Shown here: in pieces, positions 10,141-18,899 of the stretch
How positions within the stretch are numbered: position 1 is the stretch's first letter
How the letters are laid out: every line of letters starts with the position of its first letter
From: Pseudomonadales bacterium
GTDB lineage: Bacteria; Pseudomonadota; Gammaproteobacteria; Pseudomonadales; Pseudohongiellaceae
Direction of reading: 5' to 3'
Assembly: GCA_024234325.1 (NCBI GenBank)
Contig: JACKOJ010000001.1
Coordinates: 682,001 to 746,000, forward strand
Length of the DNA stretch: 64,000 nt
Program-made: the position numbers and the translations under genes
Notes under the pieces: generated by a model
The model's database searches: none
What the model saw: only the letters and a program-made list of their open reading frames with translations
What the model was told of the DNA's origin: nothing

Positions 10141-10434
10141 ATGGAACTGGAATACAAAGTCGTTCAGGCAAGTACCCCCTATTTCGCAAAATGGCAGAAC
10201 ATCGAATCCGTAATGGCCGAGGAAGCCAAGGCCGGCTGGCGCCTGCTCGAAAAATGCGACAACTACAAACTGCGCCTGCAACGCGATATCAGCCACCGGG
10301 CAAACGACAAGGCCCTGGGGTTTGATCCCTACCGCAGCCAGGTAGGCCTCAACAACGCCGTTGTTTATGGCGTCACCACCGTGGTCACACTGGCCGTTGT
10401 CTACGCCATTTTCCTGATGGTCGGCGCGATCTGA
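10141..10434 (+). CDS. Small membrane-anchored DUF4177-like protein
   Basis: This 97-residue protein begins MELEYKVVQAS and carries a central EEAKAGWRLLEK motif resembling short DUF4177-type proteins. A single hydrophobic segment lies at the C-terminus (about residues 73-94), so it is probably a tail-anchored inner membrane protein. The ATG at 10141 is preceded by GGAG at a good distance and is preferred over a TTG at 10075. It is the only plus-strand gene inside the MSHA locus, between mshP and the giant mshQ-like gene, and so interrupts the otherwise single-strand operon. The function is unknown. Confidence 0.7.
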   Translation: MELEYKVVQASTPYFAKWQNIESVMAEEAKAGWRLLEKCDNYKLRLQRDISHRANDKALGFDPYRSQVGLNNAVVYGVTTVVTLAVVYAIFLMVGAI

Positions 10435-10478
10435 CACTGAGCGGGATCACTCTTGCGCAGCCTGCCCCTGGCGGGCTG

Positions 10479-10913
10479 CTACAGGTCCTTGCTGGTTCTT
10501 ACCTGCACCGTCCGCGTCACATCATTGCAAGTCCCTTCGCTGGTGATCGTGTAATACTCCACCCCGCTAACAGTGGCGTCCACCGAACAGCTCACACTCG
10601 CGCTGCATTCATTCAGGCCTTCCACCGTAAACTGGTAGTCCCGCGGCCCGGCCGCGCACTCGGCGGTGCTGTTATACAGCGGAAACTCCTCCGGCGGGAA
10701 AATGGAGTTCATCGCAAAGCCGGCACCGGATTCCGCCGCATAGAACGCACGCGAGAGATTGATCTCTTCCTCATAGCTCTCGGCATTCTGTTCCAGCAAG
10801 GCATTGATGGCGACAGCCAGAATTGCCAGCAGGGTGATGACAAACAGTGCCGCCGGCACGCCAATGCCCTTCTGTCTGCGACGCAAGCCGGGCTGTAAGC
10901 GCTCAGGGAACAT
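10479..10913 (-). CDS. mshP: MSHA biogenesis protein MshP
   Basis: This 144-residue protein has a short basic N-terminus ending in QKGIGVPAALFV and then one hydrophobic helix, as in MshP and PilX-like minor pilin components. The region after the helix includes RAFYAAESGAGFAM, typical of the family. Several cysteines in the C-terminal half could form disulfides in the periplasm. The start overlaps the end of mshO by 11 bp, indicating translational coupling. The role is presumed to be in the minor-pilin or initiation complex of the MSHA pilus. Confidence 0.8.
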   Translation of the reverse strand: MFPERLQPGLRRRQKGIGVPAALFVITLLAILAVAINALLEQNAESYEEEINLSRAFYAAESGAGFAMNSIFPPEEFPLYNSTAECAAGPRDYQFTVEGLNECSASVSCSVDATVSGVEYYTITSEGTCNDVTRTVQVRTSKDL

Positions 10914-11742
10914 TATGCGTCAGCACCTCGTGATTGAGCCGGATCGTGTCGCCCTGATTCGTCATCTGCAGATCAAATGACACAATGGCATTGCGACGCA
11001 GAGTCGCGGCCTCCAGACTGAATGCCGTCAGGCCGGCATTGTCGATGCTTTCCGCGAGCAGAGCACGATCCGGCAGGGTACCGGGAAGGCACGTGCCCGG
11101 CGTGCACTGCGTCGCTTCCACACCATAATTCTCATAACGATACAGCTTGCTGCCCACAACGCAGAAACTCACCGGCTCCTCCGCCAGAAACAGGCGATTG
11201 AGTGGTGAACGGCGACTGAAGCGATGGGTGGCATTCAGGGTCACGGTCATTTCGCCATCGGCGCCGCTGGGGTCGGTGATCTGGTCAATCAAGGCCAGGG
11301 GGCCGTTGTTGTCATCGTAGTTGTAAAGATCTGCGGTATTGATGGGGTAGATCGCCGCATAAATGCCGGCGGGAGAACTGTAGGTCGTCAGCGGATTGAA
11401 ATTCACCACATCGAAGCTGCTGCTGCCACTGCCGGTAAAGGGCGCGTTGATATAGGTCGTTGCCTTGATCGCAGGAATGAACTCCAGGCACTGGTCTCCA
11501 CCAGGGGCTGCCGTGTTCACCCGTACGCTGTTGGGCAGTGCGTTGTGAATCTCAAAGGTCATGCGATCCAGTGCGGCGCGCCCACTGCCTGCGAGACGGC
11601 TGCGATTGGAGCTGCTGATAAAGCCTTCGGCGCTATCACCGACATAGGTCACCACTCCCGCCGCCAGAATGGCGGCGATGATGATCGTCATGATCATCTC
11701 GATCAGCGTAAAGCCGTGCTCAGAAGTTTGCTTTGTAGGCAC
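10903..11742 (-). CDS. mshO: MSHA prepilin-like protein MshO
   Basis: This 279-residue protein has a type IV prepilin leader (short basic peptide, cleavage between G and F in HGFTLIEM) and a hydrophobic N-terminal helix of about 20 residues. Length and position between mshD and mshP match MshO, a large minor pseudopilin. The GTG start at 11742 lies inside the end of mshD (23-bp overlap), so translation is probably coupled. The globular part has several cysteines. Processing requires a prepilin peptidase that is not encoded in this window. Confidence 0.85.
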   Translation of the reverse strand: MPTKQTSEHGFTLIEMIMTIIIAAILAAGVVTYVGDSAEGFISSSNRSRLAGSGRAALDRMTFEIHNALPNSVRVNTAAPGGDQCLEFIPAIKATTYINAPFTGSGSSSFDVVNFNPLTTYSSPAGIYAAIYPINTADLYNYDDNNGPLALIDQITDPSGADGEMTVTLNATHRFSRRSPLNRLFLAEEPVSFCVVGSKLYRYENYGVEATQCTPGTCLPGTLPDRALLAESIDNAGLTAFSLEAATLRRNAIVSFDLQMTNQGDTIRLNHEVLTHNVP

Positions 11743-12292
11743 TGTAGCTCACTCCGTCGTCGCCGCTGGAAACAAAATTCACGGTGACGGTGATCAGTTT
11801 TGCGTCCTCATCGTCATCCAGGTCATTGGCCGCCACTGCCAGGTTTTCCTCCTCACCACTGACACCGGTATTCATGTAGCGCACCGACACACGAACCCGG
11901 AAATTGTCATACCCGGTGCGCGTATTGCCGTCGGCATCCTGCAAGGGAGTCACCTGCCCCTCGCCCTCATCCAGGCCATCGTAGTCATCCACGTCATCGA
12001 ACTGCGCGCGTGTCTCGCCGCCGTCGGGGCCAAAGCTGCCCGCCAGGGTGCAATTGCTGCGGCAGGGGGGGATTCCACGAGGCGCCGAGTGTTCATCAAA
12101 GCGCTTGCCCAGAATCTCATCGAGGTAGCTCTGGGCCAGCGCGGCAGAGCGCAGCTCCAGCGTGGTATCTGCGCTGCGCCCTATACCGCTTGAAATGATG
12201 CTGCTGATCGCAACAATGGCGATGGACAGAATCACGATGGTGATCACCATCTCGATGAGCGTCAGTCCTTCATGCCGTCGTATGGGGTTCAT
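11720..12292 (-). CDS. mshD: MSHA prepilin-like protein MshD
   Basis: The preferred start at 12292 gives 190 residues opening MNPIRRHEGLTLIEM, a type IV prepilin signal with cleavage after G, followed by a hydrophobic helix. The ATG forms a 4-bp ATGA overlap with the mshC stop and has a purine-rich GGGGGA site upstream, so the longer in-frame extension is rejected. The order C-D-O-P matches MSHA loci. The protein is presumed to be a minor pseudopilin of the pilus tip or initiation complex. Confidence 0.85.
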   Translation of the reverse strand: MNPIRRHEGLTLIEMVITIVILSIAIVAISSIISSGIGRSADTTLELRSAALAQSYLDEILGKRFDEHSAPRGIPPCRSNCTLAGSFGPDGGETRAQFDDVDDYDGLDEGEGQVTPLQDADGNTRTGYDNFRVRVSVRYMNTGVSGEEENLAVAANDLDDDEDAKLITVTVNFVSSGDDGVSYSAYKANF

Positions 12293-12855
12293 TCGCAATC
12301 CCCCACGTAGGCGAAACCTGTGGGGGAGAGGCAGATAGATGCAGTGGCATCGCTGTTGACGCAAATTCGCATGGCAGAGGTGACCGTTACGGGGTAGCCC
12401 CCTGCGCTGGTCACTCCGCCCCGCCGCAGATCCCCCAGCTCATCGTACTGAATCACCATGGGGGCAGCATTCGTCAGCAAATCCGTCCCCGGTGTACTGC
12501 CACAGCTCGCCGTGACATTGACATCGCCACGGAGTGTAACGGAACGGGAATCGATGGAGGTGGTTTGCAGAGGCGTGTAGGTGTTGATGTCGACGTAAGA
12601 TTCCGCCGTGGTGATCTCAAGATCATTGCCGTTGGGGCGCAGAATCAGGGCCACATCTCCCCGTCCCAGCGCTCGCTGCTGACTGGCACGCGCCAGGGAT
12701 ACAATCTGGTCGCGAACGACGGCGGCGTTGTAGATATCGCCCTCCAGCAGGCGAGCCATGGCAACGGCAGCAATAATGCCCATGATGACAAGCGCTATCA
12801 CCAGCTCGATGACAGAAAAACCTGCCTCAACATGCCTGGAACAACATCGCTCCAA
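12289..12855 (-). CDS. mshC: MSHA prepilin-like protein MshC
   Basis: This 188-residue protein has a prepilin leader of about 12 residues before GFSVIEL and a long hydrophobic helix, with a small GspH/FimT-like globular part. An RDQIVSLARASQQRA segment follows the helix, as in MshC. The only plausible start is a TTG at 12855 with GGAG nine bases upstream; no in-frame ATG precedes the prepilin motif. Two cysteine pairs may form disulfides. It follows mshA after a 143-bp gap with a strong stem-loop and overlaps mshD by 4 bp. Confidence 0.8.
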   Translation of the reverse strand: MERCCSRHVEAGFSVIELVIALVIMGIIAAVAMARLLEGDIYNAAVVRDQIVSLARASQQRALGRGDVALILRPNGNDLEITTAESYVDINTYTPLQTTSIDSRSVTLRGDVNVTASCGSTPGTDLLTNAAPMVIQYDELGDLRRGGVTSAGGYPVTVTSAMRICVNSDATASICLSPTGFAYVGDCE

Positions 12856-12898
12856 TGTAAGAACTCCGTGGCCTGCAAATTCAAATCGCCAGAAATGC

Positions 12899-12937
12899 CT
12901 GAGGCGCCTGCAGGAGATACTCCCAAAGACGCCTCAG
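12899..12937 (-). terminator. Stem-loop between mshA and mshC
   Basis: A perfect 8-bp stem (CTGAGGCG at 12899-12906 with CGCCTCAG at 12930-12937) encloses a second small stem (GGAG/CTCC). There is no run of T after it on the minus strand. It may therefore act as a partial terminator or mRNA-stabilising element that raises mshA transcript over the downstream genes. Confidence 0.45.
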
Positions 12938-12998
12938 TAATTTTACTTCCCTAGTTCCGTTCAGGGTTAACTGGATTTGCCACCCTGATGGTCATTCA

Positions 12999-13634
12999 TC
13001 AGTCAGTGTTCAGAGTAATTGTACTTCTGGACACAACACCTGTAGAGAAGTTGTAAGTGATCATGGGGATTGACGCAGTATTTGTGCTGGTACCACTGCG
13101 GTGCTGACCGACGTAGTAGTAGTTGCACGTGGTGCTGCTGTTAATCGGGCTACCCTGTACCAGCGAAGCCAGAACGTCTGCAGTTGTGTTTGAGGACGCT
13201 GCAGTCTCAATATCAGATTCGACAGCTGCTGCAGTAGCAGTTGCAGGCGTAAAACTAGCCGCAGTAGGACGACCTGTCTGCAGCAGATTGTCATAGATGT
13301 TCAGGCACGCAGTCGCGACCAGAGGATCACCAGTGGTGCCCTGATCTGTACCCTTGGGGTAACCACCTGTACTCGCGAACATGCTGAATTCAGACACTGT
13401 GCTGGTCAGAGGCTGGCCTTCCGCAACCCACTGTGCGCGGAACAGAGCGTTACCAGTCACCATACCACCGACCAGCGCGTCTACCACCGCAGTATGAGCT
13501 TCATCAGTCACGTCCATGAAGCGTGGCAGGGCAGTTGCAGTCAAAATGCCCAGCAGAAGGATTACCACGACCAGTTCGATGATCGTGAAACCCGATTGTT
13601 TGCGTTTAGCGTTCATCGCAGTAATGCTTTTCAT
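12999..13634 (-). CDS. mshA: MSHA major pilin MshA
   Basis: This 211-residue prepilin has a leader MKSITAMNAKRKQSG cut before FTIIELVVVILLLGILTATALPRF, the classic type IVa/MSHA N-terminal helix. The helix is followed by MDVTDEAHTA, typical of MshA. Cysteines in the C-terminal half (in ATACLNIY and STTCNYYY) could form the pilin disulfide. The ATG at 13634 has AGGA five bases upstream, which decides it over the ATG at 13616. It has a 275-bp upstream gap with a candidate promoter and a stem-loop downstream, in line with high, separate expression of a structural subunit. Confidence 0.9.
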   Translation of the reverse strand: MKSITAMNAKRKQSGFTIIELVVVILLLGILTATALPRFMDVTDEAHTAVVDALVGGMVTGNALFRAQWVAEGQPLTSTVSEFSMFASTGGYPKGTDQGTTGDPLVATACLNIYDNLLQTGRPTAASFTPATATAAAVESDIETAASSNTTADVLASLVQGSPINSSTTCNYYYVGQHRSGTSTNTASIPMITYNFSTGVVSRSTITLNTD

Positions 13635-13692
13635 AATTTCCTACCCTTTTATTCACTACCTGTTAAACCAAGGAAGCTGTGAGCGAGCGTCT

Positions 13693-13722
13693 ATTATATG
13701 TCAATCCGCTCCACAACTTCAC
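13693..13722 (-). promoter_or_regulatory. Candidate mshA promoter
   Basis: On the minus strand a perfect TATAAT (13698-13693) lies about 60 bp before the mshA start. A weak -35 match (GTGAAG) sits 18 bp upstream. The 275-bp gap around it is AT-rich compared with its neighbours. Confidence 0.4.
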
Positions 13723-13909
13723 GCTCTTCATCAATAAGTTAGTACAGACTCTGCACCTAATTTATTAAATTTATTTGAGGCTATCCTAGCACCGCCTCTT
13801 CCGTCCTTGCTATATGCATTCCGGCAAAGCAGCCGCTTTTCAACCTAATTGTCCCGTTTTTTTCCCATCGCCTCCAAAAGCACCCCGGTAAAGCGTGAAC
13901 CAGCTCACA

Positions 13910-14593
13910 CTAGCGGCTGGCTACGCCATTGGGCAGCTCAATCTCGCTGCGCTGCCAGTTATAGGGGGTCACCTCCTCCAGAACCAGCCCCTGCCATTTT
14001 CGCCCGGATGACGGGCTCCCTTCGCGGTCTGCCCCACGCAGAGCCGAAGAATTCAGGCCTGTTACGGTGTTGGCATCAATGCCCAGCCCCTGCGGAGCCT
14101 GCCCAGGCTCCTCATCCGCGTAGCGCATGGCGATGCGGAAGCGGATGCTGGACAGGGTCGAACTGCCATCCCCCAGGGCGGAAAACAGATACCGGTTGTC
14201 GTTGGCCAGATAGACCAGTTGCCCGTTGAAACTGTCGAAATACCAGCTTCGTCTCGGCATGCTGATCTCATCCACAAGGGCGAACTCGCCAACGTAATTC
14301 GTGGGAGTTTCCAGCAGCAGGTTCATGGGATTGGAATTTTCCAGGCGCCCCAACTCCTGCCAGCTTGCCCCTGCAATCGCGTTCATCATCTGCAGGTTCA
14401 CTGCCGCCTTCAGTTGCGACGTAATCGCCAGGAAATTGGCCCGCTCGGCCTCACCCGGATAACTTTGAAAGCGGCGCATGCCAACCGAAAACACAATGGA
14501 CACCACCAGGATAAACACCACCAGCTCGAACAGCGTGAACCCGCGGTTCCCGCGCTCGGCACATGTCATGTTTGTCGGACGATGTCGGCTCAC
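13910..14593 (-). CDS. MSHA-locus prepilin-like protein (MshF/MshB position)
   Basis: This 227-residue protein has a prepilin-type leader before GFTLFELVVFILVV and one hydrophobic helix. Downstream motifs include ERANFLAITSQLKAAVNLQM, a LENSNPM segment and PRRSWYFD. It lies between mshG and mshA, where known MSHA loci place mshF and mshB, so it is a pseudopilin of that position; I cannot decide between the two names. The GTG start at 14593 has a GAGAG site upstream, while an ATG eight codons later has none. The far C-terminus (after about residue 170) is hydrophilic and variable. Confidence 0.65.
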   Translation of the reverse strand: MSRHRPTNMTCAERGNRGFTLFELVVFILVVSIVFSVGMRRFQSYPGEAERANFLAITSQLKAAVNLQMMNAIAGASWQELGRLENSNPMNLLLETPTNYVGEFALVDEISMPRRSWYFDSFNGQLVYLANDNRYLFSALGDGSSTLSSIRFRIAMRYADEEPGQAPQGLGIDANTVTGLNSSALRGADREGSPSSGRKWQGLVLEEVTPYNWQRSEIELPNGVASR

Positions 14594-14660
14594 ATTGCTC
14601 TCTTTCTTTCTCTGTTGTGTTTTTCTCGTGTACTGGTCTGCATAAATCGCCCACCTGGCC

Positions 14661-15929
14661 CTAGCGCACCGCGGAATTCAGGTCCCAGATCGGCAGGAAC
14701 ACGCCCAGTGCCAGCACCAGCACGATGCCGGCAATGAACATGATCAGGATGGGTTCAATGGCATCCCCCAGCTTCTTGAGATCATATTCCACCTCGGAAT
14801 CGTAGAATTCAGCGACCTCGGCCAAGAGCTCGTCAATGGCACCACTTTCCTCACCAACCGCGATCATCTGCAGCACCAGCGGCGAAAACATATTGCTCTG
14901 CACGGCCGTGTTGTACAGCGATTCGCCCCGGGAAATGCCATCGCGCATGCGCAGCACCCGCCCACCGATAAATTTGTTGCCCACCGCACCGGCCACCACG
15001 CCCAGCCCGTGCACAATCGGCACACCGGCGCGCATGACCATGGCGAAGGTGCGGGCAAAGCGCCCCAGCGCAATGCGCTCGAAGACCGGCCCGACAATCG
15101 GAAGATGCATCTTGGTGCGGTCCCATGTCAGCCTGCCTGCCGCACTGCCGATCCAGGAGCGCCAGGCCGCCACTGCCGCCGCCACGCTGGCCAGCATGTA
15201 CATCCAGTAGGCCACCACAAAGTCGGACACAGCGATCAGTATCCGGGTTTCAAGCGGTAGCTGTGCGCCTAGCCGCGCAAAGGTCTGGGCGAATGCGGGA
15301 ATCACGAAATAGGTAATGACTGCCAGCGCCACTACAATCGCCACCATCACGAAAATGGGGTAGCGGGTGGCACTCTTGATCTGCTTGCGGGTGTTCTTCT
15401 CCAGTTCGAGATAACGCCCCACCTCTTTGAAGGCCAGATCCAGTTGCCCGGTGTTTTCCCCCACATTCACCAGTGCGAGAAACAGGGGTGAAAACACCTT
15501 GGGGTGCCGACCCAGTGCGGACGAAAGGTTCATGCCGCTTTCAAGGCCGACCACGATGTCTTTGAGAATGCCCTTGAACACCCGATTGCGCATGGAAGCC
15601 TGCAGACCGGTCAGCGCACGGTCAAGTGGCAGCCCGGCCTTTGTCAGGCTGTACATCTGCCGCGCGAAAATAATCAGCTCGGTAACGTCGACCCGCCGAC
15701 CCGCAAGGAATTCATTGATCTTGTCGACCGAGCTCGTCTTTTCTGTCTTGCCGACAACGCGATCATTGGCTGCCTTCGACTTGGCAGACATCTTTACCTG
15801 ACGGATTTCAATGGGCGTAATGGCGCGATCCACCAGTTCCGATGCCGCCTCTTCGGCGGAGGTGGCATCGATGTTTCCCGTCACCAGGCCGCCGGTCGTG
15901 TCCCGCCCCTTGTACTGAAACATCGCCAC
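14661..15929 (-). CDS. mshG: MSHA inner membrane platform protein MshG (GspF family)
   Basis: This 422-residue polytopic protein of the GspF/PilC family opens MAMFQYKGRD, as is usual for the family. Two T2SSF domains are present, with membrane segments near residues 190-213, 238-257 and 390-411. The motifs GLPLDRAL, ESGMNLSSAL and GEESGAIDELL are the typical cytoplasmic-domain signatures. It anchors the assembly ATPase MshE in the inner membrane. It starts 2 bp after the mshE stop, which fits operon coupling. Confidence 0.93.
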   Translation of the reverse strand: MAMFQYKGRDTTGGLVTGNIDATSAEEAASELVDRAITPIEIRQVKMSAKSKAANDRVVGKTEKTSSVDKINEFLAGRRVDVTELIIFARQMYSLTKAGLPLDRALTGLQASMRNRVFKGILKDIVVGLESGMNLSSALGRHPKVFSPLFLALVNVGENTGQLDLAFKEVGRYLELEKNTRKQIKSATRYPIFVMVAIVVALAVITYFVIPAFAQTFARLGAQLPLETRILIAVSDFVVAYWMYMLASVAAAVAAWRSWIGSAAGRLTWDRTKMHLPIVGPVFERIALGRFARTFAMVMRAGVPIVHGLGVVAGAVGNKFIGGRVLRMRDGISRGESLYNTAVQSNMFSPLVLQMIAVGEESGAIDELLAEVAEFYDSEVEYDLKKLGDAIEPILIMFIAGIVLVLALGVFLPIWDLNSAVR

Positions 15930-15931
15930 GA

Positions 15932-17674
15932 TCAGGCCTCCACCGCGGCAACATCGAAGTCGCCGGATTCGTCGATCTGTTCAGCCACACGGAAGACCTC
16001 ATCCAGACTTGTTACGCCCGCTTCGGCATCCGCAAGGGCGCTCATCACCAGCGGCACATACCCGTGACTGCGTTTGGCTTCCTTGACGAACTCCCCGGAG
16101 TCCGAGCGGCGCAGCGCGTCAGACATCTTCTCGTTCAGAATCAGCAATTCGAAGACCCCGATACGTCCGCGATAACCGGTGTTGTTGCAGCGATGACACC
16201 CCGCCGCGCGCTTGAGTCGGAGTGCCCGGGCACGGGGCTCGCCCAACGTTTCGATAAGCCAGTTCATTTCCTGGCTGTTGGGCTGGTAGTCCAGGTAGCA
16301 GTTGTCACACAGGCGGCGCACCAGTCGCTGCGCAACCACGGCACGCAACGCTGTGGCCGCGAGGAAGCCCTCGGTGCCCATGTCCACCAGGCGCATGGCG
16401 CTGGAGACCGCGTCGTTGGTGTGCAGGGTAGACAGCACCAGGTGACCGGTCATCGCCGCGCGCAGGGCAATCTCTGCTGTTTCGGTATCACGAATCTCCC
16501 CCACCAGCAGAATGTCCGGGTCCTGACGCATGGCAGCGCGCAGCACCCTGGCGAAGGTAAGATTGATCTTCGGATTCACCTGCACCTGATTGATTCGATG
16601 CAGTCGATATTCCACCGGGTCTTCCACGGTAATGATCTTCTTGCCGACTTCGTTGAGCTCCTGCAAGGCCCCATAGAGCGTAGTCGTCTTACCGCTACCC
16701 GTCGGCCCAGTAACCAGAATCAGGCCGTGAGGCATATGGATGAGACGGCGGAAACGGTGCAGCACCTCATCGGGCATCCCCACATTGTCCAGGTGCGTGA
16801 CCCCATCGGTCTGATCAAGGATACGCATGACCACGGACTCGCCGTGCTCGATGGGCATGGTGGACAGACGAATATCCAGCTTGCGATCTTTTACCTTCAA
16901 ACTGAAGCGACCGTCCTGCGGCAGGCGTCGCTCGGATATATCAAGCCCGGAAAGGAGTTTCAGGCGCAGCACCAGAGCCGGGGCAATGCGCCGCTCCTTC
17001 ATGACCTGCTCCTGCAGTACCCCGTCGATACGTTGACGAATCCGCAGAACACTCTCGTCCGGCTCGATATGAATGTCGGACGCACGCACCTGCACCGCAT
17101 CCTGGAAGATGGACTGCAGCAGCTTCACCACGGGCGCGTCGCTGTCGTCTGCGGCAGGCGTCAGCGAGGCGAGGTCGAACTGCGAATCTGTCAGCTCTTC
17201 ATCAAGTTCTTCCGCGAAACTTGCAATATCTTCAGTCCGACGATAGACAAGATCGAGTGTACTCAGCAGCTCACTCTCGCGAACAACAGCCTGCTGAATT
17301 GGCTGCTGCAGGGCTCGCTCGATCGCATCGAACGCGTAGATATCGGTAGGGTCGGCCATGCCCACGAGCAGCTCGCCCTTGGTTTCCGACAGAACAATCG
17401 CACGATAGCGTCTGGCCAGTGTCTCGGACAGGCGATGCACAAGCGTGGTATCAAACTTGTATCGGCGCAGATCCACGAAAGGGATGTGCAACTGCGTGGA
17501 GAGAAACTCCAGGAACTGATCTTCACCTACATAGCCAAGCGATATCAGCGTCCGCCCGAGACGCAAACCGGTGCCCTTCTGCTTCTCCAGCGCCTGCCGA
17601 AGCTGAGCATCCGTAATAACCCCATTTGAGACCAGAAGGTCACCAATTCTGATTTTCTGCTTGACGGCTGCCAT
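15932..17674 (-). CDS. mshE: MSHA pilus extension ATPase MshE
   Basis: This 580-residue GspE/PilB-type ATPase has an N-terminal MshEN domain with two tandem motifs (IRIGDLLVSNGVITDAQL and LRLGRTLISLGYV), the family's known cyclic-di-GMP binding site. The core has Walker A GPTGSGKTT near residue 325, an aspartate box (ITVEDPVEY), a Walker B-like region (LLVGEIRDTETAE) and a His box. A zinc tetracysteine motif (CDNC and CHRC) lies near residues 456-500. It powers MSHA pilus extension at the inner membrane, likely under second-messenger control. Its ATG overlaps the mshN stop by one base. Confidence 0.95.
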   Translation of the reverse strand: MAAVKQKIRIGDLLVSNGVITDAQLRQALEKQKGTGLRLGRTLISLGYVGEDQFLEFLSTQLHIPFVDLRRYKFDTTLVHRLSETLARRYRAIVLSETKGELLVGMADPTDIYAFDAIERALQQPIQQAVVRESELLSTLDLVYRRTEDIASFAEELDEELTDSQFDLASLTPAADDSDAPVVKLLQSIFQDAVQVRASDIHIEPDESVLRIRQRIDGVLQEQVMKERRIAPALVLRLKLLSGLDISERRLPQDGRFSLKVKDRKLDIRLSTMPIEHGESVVMRILDQTDGVTHLDNVGMPDEVLHRFRRLIHMPHGLILVTGPTGSGKTTTLYGALQELNEVGKKIITVEDPVEYRLHRINQVQVNPKINLTFARVLRAAMRQDPDILLVGEIRDTETAEIALRAAMTGHLVLSTLHTNDAVSSAMRLVDMGTEGFLAATALRAVVAQRLVRRLCDNCYLDYQPNSQEMNWLIETLGEPRARALRLKRAAGCHRCNNTGYRGRIGVFELLILNEKMSDALRRSDSGEFVKEAKRSHGYVPLVMSALADAEAGVTSLDEVFRVAEQIDESGDFDVAAVEA

Positions 17675-18885
17675 CAGAGGCCTATTTCTGCTATGCGTTG
17701 CTGGCTGCGCTGCCGCAGCGCAGCACTCAGACTGGGAAGTTTCATTGCCTGTTCATAGGCGAGGGCCGCATCTCTGGCCCGCCCCAGTGCGTCCCAGGCA
17801 CTGGCGAGTCCGTACCACCAGCGTGCCTCACTACGATTCTGCTGCACGAGCGCTTCGTAAGTTCTGGCCGCACTCTCATAGTCCTGTGACGAGAGATAGG
17901 CTGTAGCGAGCAGGTCGTGGTACTCAATATCCTCAACGATGGCAGGGGGTCTATTGCTGAGCAGGGTCACGGCCTGGGGAGCCTGCCCCTCTCCCAACAG
18001 AACTCTCGCCTGCAATTTGCGATACCCGGCACGACCTGGCTCCAGAGCGAGCCCCGCATCGAGCATCGACTGGGCAGCGGCGTTGTCCCCGCGCTGCAGA
18101 GCCAGCTTGATAATCAGCTCGCGCGACTGATGAGCGTTCGGGTTTGCGTCCACAAAGCCGAGTAACTGGCGCAAAGCCTGATCAGTTTGCCCTGACGACA
18201 CATGCTGCATGGCATCCTGCACCTGCAGTTGATCCCGTTCAGTAAAACTCAAAGCTCTGGGGCTGCGAATCAGGCCACCCGTATCCGCTACCTGAGTCGT
18301 ACTGTCAGCCGGTGCCTCGACGATGGTCTGCACGGACTCCTGAGCTTGTTGAGGAACCTGCGCCGGTGCGGTTACATGGGCTATTGCCGATACGGAATCA
18401 GACGCAGGAGAAGCAGGCGAGGGAGCAGGAGTATTAACAAGCGCTGTCGCAGGCGGGTTTGCCTCGGAGACTGCTGGCTGGACACTCGGCGCGGGAGCAG
18501 AAGACGGCGCACTCGCGACGACCTGAGCCTCCATCAGGGCACGATTCTGTTCCTCCAGTTCCTGCATGCGCCTGGCCATTTCTTCCATCTCTGCCAGATC
18601 GACCTGCGGTGTCGCATTTTGCTGTGGCGCCGCAACGACTGCAGCCGGAGCAAATGCCGGCTGAACCGGCGCCGGCGGCACATTGCTTCGCTGCCAGAAA
18701 TAAAAGGCACCGGTAATCAGCAATAGCGAGATAACCACGGCCAGTACAAAGCTGACAAGGGAACGACTCTGTGCAGCCTTGTGGCCCTCTGCCACCGGCA
18801 CCAGACGCTCTGCCCCAAACCCTGAACGGGAGGGGCCATCACGGCGCCTGTCGAGATCGCGCAACATGTCATTGACAAGACTCAT
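17674..18885 (-). CDS. mshN: MSHA biogenesis TPR protein MshN
   Basis: This 403-residue protein begins MSLVNDMLRDLDRRR, the hallmark N-terminus of MshN, followed by one membrane segment at residues 42-64. A Pro/Ala-rich, low-complexity stretch with a short coiled coil (about 100-120) spans the periplasm. The C-terminal half (about 210-400) contains tetratricopeptide-like repeats, including RAGYRKLQARVLLGEG and YLSSQDYESAARTYEAL. It is a bitopic inner membrane protein, presumably scaffolding the secretin or pilus machinery. Confidence 0.88.
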   Translation of the reverse strand: MSLVNDMLRDLDRRRDGPSRSGFGAERLVPVAEGHKAAQSRSLVSFVLAVVISLLLITGAFYFWQRSNVPPAPVQPAFAPAAVVAAPQQNATPQVDLAEMEEMARRMQELEEQNRALMEAQVVASAPSSAPAPSVQPAVSEANPPATALVNTPAPSPASPASDSVSAIAHVTAPAQVPQQAQESVQTIVEAPADSTTQVADTGGLIRSPRALSFTERDQLQVQDAMQHVSSGQTDQALRQLLGFVDANPNAHQSRELIIKLALQRGDNAAAQSMLDAGLALEPGRAGYRKLQARVLLGEGQAPQAVTLLSNRPPAIVEDIEYHDLLATAYLSSQDYESAARTYEALVQQNRSEARWWYGLASAWDALGRARDAALAYEQAMKLPSLSAALRQRSQQRIAEIGL

Positions 18886-18899
18886 ACCACCACGACCCC

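Noticed and set aside
10456..10478. GCAGCCTGCC/GGCGGGCTGC stem as a terminator after the DUF4177-like gene or mshP
   Set aside because: The stem is good, but neither strand has a T-run after it, so termination is not supported.
13741..13830. Sigma-54-type promoter upstream of mshA
   Set aside because: A GG-N10-GC spacing exists on the minus strand, but the flanking bases do not match the TGGCAC/TTGC consensus.
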